Shown here piece after piece: positions 59,062 through 64,000 of a DNA stretch of 64,000 nucleotides. Location of the stretch: NCBI RefSeq assembly GCF_002777255.1, contig NZ_CP017634.1:1128903-1192902 (forward strand), read 5' to 3'. The translations under genes and the position numbers were made by a program. The notes under the pieces were generated by a model that was not told the origin of the DNA, made no database searches, and worked only from the letters and a program-made list of their open reading frames with translations. Each line of letters begins with the position of its first letter. Position 1 is the stretch's first letter. This stretch comes from Candidatus Formimonas warabiya (GTDB lineage Bacteria > Bacillota > Dehalobacteriia > Dehalobacteriales > Dehalobacteriaceae).

Positions 59062-59130
59062 AATTACTCTGAATTTACCCTTCTCTGCCTCAGCTCTTCC
59101 GCCACCTTTGTATTTTCCCCATGAATTTTA

Positions 59131-60147
59131 TTAGCTTATCCCTTTTGTCACCGCTACCATTGTTCGCACATTTATTAAAGGAGTATTGGTAGGAAGCCCG
59201 CAAGCAGGTGCCACTATATCCGCCCCCTTGGCCATGGCAAAGCGCACCAGGCTGGCAACCTTCTCCGGTGGCATGGTACCCAAAGCAAAGGTATTCACAT
59301 TGCCCATAACCGCCTTTTCCGGGATATATTCCTTAATCTCCTCTATGGGTACAATAGAATCGAAGCTGAATACATCACAATGGAGCTCCGGGATCATGCG
59401 ATAAACAGTCTTCAGGTCGCCACAAATATGAACAATTTTTACGGGAACCTCTAAGGCGTCCAGAATTTCATTGACATATTTTACGGAATAGTCCCGAAAT
59501 CTTTTCGGGCCCAAGATTTCACCTGTGCCGCTGGGCTCGGAAATACAAATAGCATCGGCTCCCGCCTCTATTTGGGCCTTGCCGAAAATAATTAGATTCT
59601 CTACGATAAAGTCCATCAGCTTTTCCGCCACCAAGGGCTTTTTTTGATACTCTTTGAGCAGAACAGACATATCCACTAAGGTTCCGGCAGTGCTGACCGG
59701 CCCGGTGAGGTTGCCAATGATGGGCACATCGGTATTTTTTGCTTTTAAAATTCTAATCGCATCAAGAACCACTTTTGCTCTTCCGGAATTTATCGCCAAG
59801 GGTTTCAATAGCTCCACCTGGGCTGAAGATGTCAAAGGAGAATCGACGACATGAGGCTCATAAAGTAAATTCCCCATGTTTACCTGGGCGCCCATCCCCT
59901 CAGCCTCCACCGTCATACAGAAAGGCACGCCGTAGTTTTCAAAGCCGCCGGCTTCATTTAGGGCATAGGTGAGACCTGCCATTTTTTCGGGATCGAGATG
60001 TGCTTCCGGCCAAAGGCATTTTGATGCTACCATAATGTCTTGGAACATCATATTCATCATACCGCCGGGACAAATACAGGGTGGTTTATCCGCTTGTTGT
60101 TTTTTTGCCACCGCAAAAAGCCTTTCCTTCGGGGTAAAAGCATGCAT
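59131..60147 (-). CDS. MtaA/CmuA-family methylcorrinoid methyltransferase-like protein
   Basis: A 338-residue protein of the MtaA branch. FTPKERLFAVAKKQQADKP at the start, MTVEAEGMGAQVNMG, VPIIGNLTGPVSTAGTL, zinc motif VHICGDLKT at about 237-245 and the end motif APACGLPTNTPLINV give a complete His-x-Cys and late Cys zinc site. It should accept the methyl group from a corrinoid protein and pass it to a thiol (such as coenzyme M in methanogens) or a folate; the acceptor here is not known. It begins two bases after the corrinoid protein 2 gene. Confidence 0.9.
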   Translation of the reverse strand: MHAFTPKERLFAVAKKQQADKPPCICPGGMMNMMFQDIMVASKCLWPEAHLDPEKMAGLTYALNEAGGFENYGVPFCMTVEAEGMGAQVNMGNLLYEPHVVDSPLTSSAQVELLKPLAINSGRAKVVLDAIRILKAKNTDVPIIGNLTGPVSTAGTLVDMSVLLKEYQKKPLVAEKLMDFIVENLIIFGKAQIEAGADAICISEPSGTGEILGPKRFRDYSVKYVNEILDALEVPVKIVHICGDLKTVYRMIPELHCDVFSFDSIVPIEEIKEYIPEKAVMGNVNTFALGTMPPEKVASLVRFAMAKGADIVAPACGLPTNTPLINVRTMVAVTKGIS

Positions 60148-60149
60148 TT

Positions 60150-60818
60150 TTAAGCCCCCAATACCACTGTCCCGGCTCCCATAAGCCTGTCAACCACCTT
60201 CACGGCATCGACAGCATTGGCAGAATAACCGTCGGCACCAATTTTTTGGGCAAAAGCCAGTGAAATGGGCGCACCGCCGATAATGACCTTAATCCGCTCT
60301 CTGATACCTGCCCCTTTCAGCAATTCAATCACTTCACCCATCCCCGGCATCGTAGTAGACATTAAAGTTGACATGGCAATTACGTCTGCCTTTACCTCTT
60401 TCGCTTTATCTACGAAACGCTGCAAGGGAACATCTCGTCCTAAATCATAGGTCTCATAGCCTGCTGCTTCCAACATAATTCTTACCAGGTTTTTACCAAT
60501 ATCATGGGTATCTCCTTCTACCACACCAATGACCACTTTGTGTTTCTTTCCGCTGTCAGCTTGTTCCAAGTGAGGGCGTAAAACATCCAAGCCGTTGTAC
60601 ATTACGTCCGCACAAACCAAAAGCTCGGGAATAAAATATTCTTGCTGCTCATATAAATCAGCGGCTTTTTCCATACCGTCTACCAAGCCTTTTAAAATTC
60701 CCTCCAAAGCCGGATAACCGGCTGCGACATATTCTTCCGCAACTCCGCCGACTAATTCATCTTCCATATTTACCACACAGTCAGACAACGCCAGCAACAA
60801 CTCTTGTTGACTTTTCAT
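60150..60818 (-). CDS. Corrinoid methyl-carrier protein 2
   Basis: A 222-residue corrinoid protein with the D103-T-H105-D-I-G108 motif (EGDTHDIGKNLVRIML), followed by TYDLGRDVPLQRFV, MSTLMSTTMPGM and VIIGGAPISLAFAQKIGADGY in parts. The cap domain (1-85) is longer and differs from that of corrinoid protein 1. The start at 60818 follows GGGAGGG; the frame opens further up at 60920 but overlaps the preceding gene. It is flanked on both sides by MtaA-like genes, without an MttB-like gene next to it, so its donor enzyme may be one of the MtaA paralogues. Confidence 0.94.
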   Translation of the reverse strand: MKSQQELLLALSDCVVNMEDELVGGVAEEYVAAGYPALEGILKGLVDGMEKAADLYEQQEYFIPELLVCADVMYNGLDVLRPHLEQADSGKKHKVVIGVVEGDTHDIGKNLVRIMLEAAGYETYDLGRDVPLQRFVDKAKEVKADVIAMSTLMSTTMPGMGEVIELLKGAGIRERIKVIIGGAPISLAFAQKIGADGYSANAVDAVKVVDRLMGAGTVVLGA

Positions 60819-60882
60819 TCTTGTACCCTCCCATTTTTCCTCTGATGATTTTTTATTTATTTCTTTTCTATGTTTCCTTTTT

Positions 60883-61953
60883 CTAGTCAAATTTTTTGGG
60901 ATCCAAGGGCATTTTGCCATAATATCTTGCTGCTTCCATCAACGATAACATATTTTCCATCGACGTACGGATGGGAATATCACAACCAGTGGAAATCGTA
61001 TAACCGCACGGGCTATCATAAGATTTGCCTACCGCTTCCTTCACCCCGGCAAAAATAGACTCTCTGTCCCCCTGATAAACAACACCCACAGGGTCTACAT
61101 TGCCCATAATGGGCACACGATGTCCCACTTTTGCTTTGACCACGGCCATATCAACCCGGTTATCGATACTTAAGGCATCGCAGCCGGTATCGACCATACT
61201 TTCGGTAATGGAAGTGGTATCGCCGCAAATATGATAGCAAGCACCGGAGCCTTTACTATGGAAATAATCAAATAATTCTTTTGTATAAGGTGCAACAAAG
61301 TTTTCATAAACATTTTTGCGTAACACGGTACCTGATGCCACAGGATCGCACAGGGTAAAGCCAACACCTAATTCCAAAAAACCGTCAAAAACAATTTTTA
61401 CGGCGTCCGTACAAAAACGCATCATTTCATGAAGTTTTTGAGGCTTTTTAATTACTGATTTCAATAAAACATCGGTGGGGCAGATGGTAGAGGCTGCAGT
61501 AAAAGGCCCAGGGATACTAATCCCTACCGGAACTTCTTTCCCCACTTTTTCCAGTACGATTTGGGCTGCATCATAATTTAGCTGGAACCAGGGGTGGTTT
61601 TTCCGTTCCACCCGGGATAAGTCCAAAGAACTGAGATCATTGAGATTTTGCAAGGCATGGGTGGCAATTGCCGTCGCATCATCGGCCGGGTCGGAAAGGG
61701 TACTGCCCAAGGCTTGCCCAACCCCCAGCAAACCATATTCCACTACCAAACAGTCATGTCCGAATTTTTCATAGCAGGCAATCTGAGCTGCCGCCTGATT
61801 CTTCGCGGAGCTTCTTTTTTCTCGATGTGTCATCCCGGCTACCTTTCCGGCCACGGTTACAAAGAAGGGCACAATGGCCAACCGGTCGAAAGGTTCCCCT
61901 TTTGCCATTGCTGCAGCCCGTTCCAACGGAGTCATTTGATCTTCTTTATGCAT
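60883..61953 (-). CDS. MtaA/CmuA-family methyltransferase-like protein, canonical zinc site
   Basis: A 356-residue protein. MTPLERAAAMAKGEPFDRLAIVPF is the family opening in parts, ACYHICGDTTS carries His-x-Cys, and STGCDIPIRTSMENM carries the late Cys. GISIPGPFTAASTI and SIDNRVDMAVVKAKVG are also as in family members. It is nearest in style to the methylcobamide:CoM-type and CmuA-type enzymes. The start at 61953 follows AGGTGG; a TTG further up (61974) is possible. It lies between the truncated-type paralogue and corrinoid protein 2. Confidence 0.9.
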   Translation of the reverse strand: MHKEDQMTPLERAAAMAKGEPFDRLAIVPFFVTVAGKVAGMTHREKRSSAKNQAAAQIACYEKFGHDCLVVEYGLLGVGQALGSTLSDPADDATAIATHALQNLNDLSSLDLSRVERKNHPWFQLNYDAAQIVLEKVGKEVPVGISIPGPFTAASTICPTDVLLKSVIKKPQKLHEMMRFCTDAVKIVFDGFLELGVGFTLCDPVASGTVLRKNVYENFVAPYTKELFDYFHSKGSGACYHICGDTTSITESMVDTGCDALSIDNRVDMAVVKAKVGHRVPIMGNVDPVGVVYQGDRESIFAGVKEAVGKSYDSPCGYTISTGCDIPIRTSMENMLSLMEAARYYGKMPLDPKKFD

Positions 61954-61970
61954 TTTTTCTACCACCTTTT

Positions 61971-62876
61971 TCAATTTATTTGATTCACCAGACGCAATGC
62001 TTTAATCTTTCCATGGGACAAAACACACCGGGAATCTTTCATGCACAGCTGACCGATAATTCTTTCCTGGCCCATGGCCTTTAAGCAGGCCTCCACATAA
62101 TGAATCCCTTGTGCAAATTGTAAATCCTGTCTTTCTGCTAAGCCCAAGCTAAGTAAAATCAGGCTTGTTTTTGGACATAAGTGAATAATACAATGTTCAT
62201 CGGCTAAAGACGCCGCCTCTTTTATGAAAGGATAGGTAAAGTTTTTCGCCACAACTTCCGTATATTTCGGTCCCACAATATTTACGCTTCCTGCCGGGTC
62301 CGCATAAGAGATCACATCCACACCGGCTTTTTTGGCTTCCCTAAAATACCTGTTCAAATTTTTCGCGATCGTCTGGAAGATTTTTTCCACAGTCCCGGGA
62401 TCCTTGCGCCATACTTTGAAAATTTTGGTCGTATCAATGAGAGAATTCAACACTGTAAAAAAGCCGGAAATCTCCAAAACAACCCTTTCCCCTTGGTCCT
62501 TCAGAATTTGACACGCCTTTAAAACCTCACTGATTCTTCCCTGCCCAAAATCAAAGTCCGGCAAAGATAAAAGCTCTTCAACGGACTGATAAGCATAGGC
62601 GGCGGTACGGGGCCCGAATTTGCCGTCACTTAAATTAATCAAGCCTCCGAAAGCTTCCCCCTCCACCGTATGGCAAAAGGGCAAAATGCAAACCTGGCTT
62701 CCTTCCTCTTCTTTTATTGCTCGGGAAATTTCCGCCATCTGACGGGCATCGTGATAGCTTTGGGGAAAGCGCAAATTTAACTTGCGGATTATTTCATCGC
62801 TGAAACCGGAGGAATTTGCTCTTTTACATTTAAAATCCACTAATTTTTTTCCTTTGTTTTCCTTTAAATCAGTCAT
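61971..62876 (-). CDS. Divergent MtaA-like protein with short C-terminus
   Basis: A 301-residue paralogue. LPFCHTVEGEAFGGLINL, VVLEISGFFTVLNSL and SYADPAGSVNIVGPKY place it in the UroD/MtaA fold. The zinc motif reads IIHLCPKTS (His-x-Cys kept), but the usual S-x-G-C ... T-P-x-x-N end is missing; instead a Cys-rich IGQLCMKDSRCVL comes near the end. The N-terminal opening motif is also absent. It may be a regulatory or acceptor-binding partner of the canonical enzymes. The start at 62876 follows GGGGAG. It is second in the operon, 44 bases after the iron-sulfur protein gene. Confidence 0.8.
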   Translation of the reverse strand: MTDLKENKGKKLVDFKCKRANSSGFSDEIIRKLNLRFPQSYHDARQMAEISRAIKEEEGSQVCILPFCHTVEGEAFGGLINLSDGKFGPRTAAYAYQSVEELLSLPDFDFGQGRISEVLKACQILKDQGERVVLEISGFFTVLNSLIDTTKIFKVWRKDPGTVEKIFQTIAKNLNRYFREAKKAGVDVISYADPAGSVNIVGPKYTEVVAKNFTYPFIKEAASLADEHCIIHLCPKTSLILLSLGLAERQDLQFAQGIHYVEACLKAMGQERIIGQLCMKDSRCVLSHGKIKALRLVNQIN

Positions 62877-62920
62877 TGAACGGACTCCCCCCAAAAATTA
62901 GCATTGGCAAATGTTCCATG

Positions 62921-64000
62921 TTATACCTCTAGCATTTCTATAAATGCTGTCAATCGGGTGGAAAGTTGGCCCACATCTGTTTGAGAATAATCGGTTTCCA
63001 GCGCGAGATAGGGTATTTTCTTGGTTTCATTGACAAATCGTTTGATGCCAAAGGATTCCACATTATAGGTATGACAGGCTTGCAGGATCACTTCTACCAC
63101 GCCATCTACGTGATATTCATCAATGACTCGGCCTAATAGTTCATAACGATATTTGTCCGGAGACATAATAGAACAGCCGATTTTGAAATATCTTTCGGCA
63201 ATGGCATCGTAGACATCTTCTTTTTCTTCATCAATCAAACGGTCGTATTTTTTGAAGCCGACACAGTTTTCATAACCCACCACAACAGCCCCGTTATCTT
63301 CAATCGCCCTGATTACTTTTTCCGTAGCGCCTCCAATGGGACATCCGGTAATCAGAATTCTGGGTTTATGAGGGATTTTTTGTTCTTCCGCATATTCTTT
63401 TTTGACTTTTTCCGTAATCCCTTTAATTTCTTCAATCACTTGTTCCACATCGAATTTAAAACTACTCCCGTAAACCACTTTAAATAAATCATACCCCATC
63501 ATGGGCACAGGATCGTTTTTCATGAGCGCAAAAAGGGCGTTAACTGCTTTTCTCTCTTCGTTTCGGGTCTTGATGGCTTTTCTAAGTTTGTCTTCACTAA
63601 TTTCTACCCCGAATTTTTCTTCCAAAATCCCTTTTAGTTTGATCACTTCTTTTTTCCAAAGCTGATAGCTCTCTTCATCTTGCCGGTTGGGCAGCTGCAT
63701 CACATGAACAGGCTTAAACTCACCCAAATATTCATACATTTTTTTCTTGGCATCACAAGTGGTTTCACCAATAACCAAATCCGAGAAATAGAAAAACGGG
63801 CATTTGTCGGTTTTCGCAAAACCATAGCTTGATTTTACCAAGGGACATAAATTGCGCGGTAAATCTTTTTCCGCATCTGGAATCGTCTCATCGGAGGTGG
63901 CACATAACCCAACTACAGCCGCTCCCATTGCTTGGGCGAATTCCACGGGAAAATAGGTACAGAAAATTCCGATGAGCGGTATATCCTTTTCCTTAAGGGC
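62921..64000 (-). CDS. Double-cubane/2-hydroxyacyl-CoA dehydratase-like iron-sulfur protein, N-terminus off the right edge
   Basis: The frame runs off the right edge; about 359 codons are seen. It belongs to the HgdB/BadD/double-cubane cluster protein family: FCTYFP and GLCAT near the visible start, PRNLCPLVKSSYGF with DKCPFF, then ITGCPIGG, GYENCVG and VILQACHTYN, giving the conserved Cys set for iron-sulfur clusters. The spacing LCPLVKSS-x-KCPFF resembles the double-cubane cluster proteins described from Carboxydothermus. Such proteins take electrons from an ATP-driven activator and reduce difficult substrates. No activator ATPase is visible inside the window. It is the first visible gene of the methyltransferase operon. 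Confidence 0.83.
   Translation of the reverse strand, partial: ALKEKDIPLIGIFCTYFPVEFAQAMGAAVVGLCATSDETIPDAEKDLPRNLCPLVKSSYGFAKTDKCPFFYFSDLVIGETTCDAKKKMYEYLGEFKPVHVMQLPNRQDEESYQLWKKEVIKLKGILEEKFGVEISEDKLRKAIKTRNEERKAVNALFALMKNDPVPMMGYDLFKVVYGSSFKFDVEQVIEEIKGITEKVKKEYAEEQKIPHKPRILITGCPIGGATEKVIRAIEDNGAVVVGYENCVGFKKYDRLIDEEKEDVYDAIAERYFKIGCSIMSPDKYRYELLGRVIDEYHVDGVVEVILQACHTYNVESFGIKRFVNETKKIPYLALETDYSQTDVGQLSTRLTAFIEMLEV

Larger units (their letters stand above)
58647..59130. other. Regulatory gap inside the methyltransferase cluster
   Basis: An AT-rich stretch of 484 bases holding operator-like palindromes (58812-58839 and 58947-58961), an AGGAGGTG-like sequence at about 58748-58755 without a convincing frame, and a terminator hairpin at 59011-59061. 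It is the only long break in the cluster. Confidence 0.65.

Noticed and set aside
53844..64000. Assigning the cluster to a named substrate (glycine betaine, dichloromethane, methoxyaromatics)
   Set aside because: The families fit several donors; no diagnostic residue or transporter in the window settles it.
1..64000. CRISPR array or rRNA operon
   Set aside because: No regularly spaced direct repeats with unique spacers and no rRNA sequence were seen on reading the window.

Overview
The window looks like the chromosome of a Gram-positive, endospore-forming anaerobe of the Clostridia, most like the Peptococcaceae and relatives. The evidence is a complete gerA-type germinant-receptor operon plus a solitary gerAB permease, cwlD-, yhcN- and vanW-type genes, strong AGGAGG ribosome binding sites with many GTG/TTG starts, copper-amine-oxidase-N surface domains, a serine T-box, butyrate kinase, a Bacillus-type succinate dehydrogenase/fumarate reductase, a selenium-associated YedF cluster and a large corrinoid methyltransferase region. 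No rRNA, CRISPR array, intact insertion sequence or prophage was seen. One tRNA (Trp) is present. The genus cannot be fixed from the sequence alone.

Layout. 1-2.6 kb: a partial eIF2B-like gene and an HD-domain gene that meet at a run of eight C residues, then a DoxX-like membrane protein behind a long palindrome. 2.7-7.8 kb: butyrate kinase, an Hsp20-like protein, a CAP-domain protein, a DUF4349 lipoprotein and a secreted HAD phosphatase. 7.9-12.8 kb: a sugar-type binding lipoprotein with a YesM/YesN-type kinase and regulator, without permeases. 12.8-16.3 kb: gerA-type operon. 16.4-24.8 kb: small envelope and signalling genes (PilZ, two EamA transporters, HD, a recombinase-arm-like protein, CheC-CheD, homoserine dehydrogenase, PAS-GGDEF-HD-GYP). 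24.9-29.1 kb: a membrane MutS-like ATPase, a structured non-coding element and the DUF3343-YedF-cysteine desulfurase cluster. 29.2-43.3 kb: lipoprotein, phosphodiester glycosidase, Pcm, GerAB, T-box-controlled SerA, the three-gene Sdh/Frd operon, an endonuclease IV-like enzyme, MinC and DUF523. 43.4-53.7 kb: tRNA-Trp, a secreted metallo-beta-lactamase-fold protein, a ferritin-like protein and cell-wall or sporulation genes (YhcN, VanW, deacetylase, L,D-transpeptidase, CwlD), then pyruvoyl arginine decarboxylase.

53.8-64 kb is the most distinctive part: two non-pyrrolysine MttB-family methyltransferases around one corrinoid protein, a second corrinoid protein, four paralogues of the MtaA/uroporphyrinogen-decarboxylase family, and a double-cubane/2-hydroxyacyl-CoA-dehydratase-like iron-sulfur protein that runs off the right edge. 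By family knowledge, MttB-type enzymes move a methyl group from a quaternary amine or similar donor to the corrinoid protein, and MtaA-type enzymes move it on to a thiol or folate. The four MtaA paralogues differ in their zinc-ligand motifs, which suggests division of labour. The iron-sulfur protein could be a low-potential reductase serving the same pathway; this is inference. A 480-base gap inside the cluster carries stacked palindromes that look like operators.

Other non-coding signals: a Ser (UCC) T-box with promoter and terminator before serA, a terminator hairpin in the leader of an EamA transporter gene, a roughly 85-base repeat present twice with compensating stem changes, a 100-base palindromic element at 48.1 kb, and about twenty intrinsic terminators.
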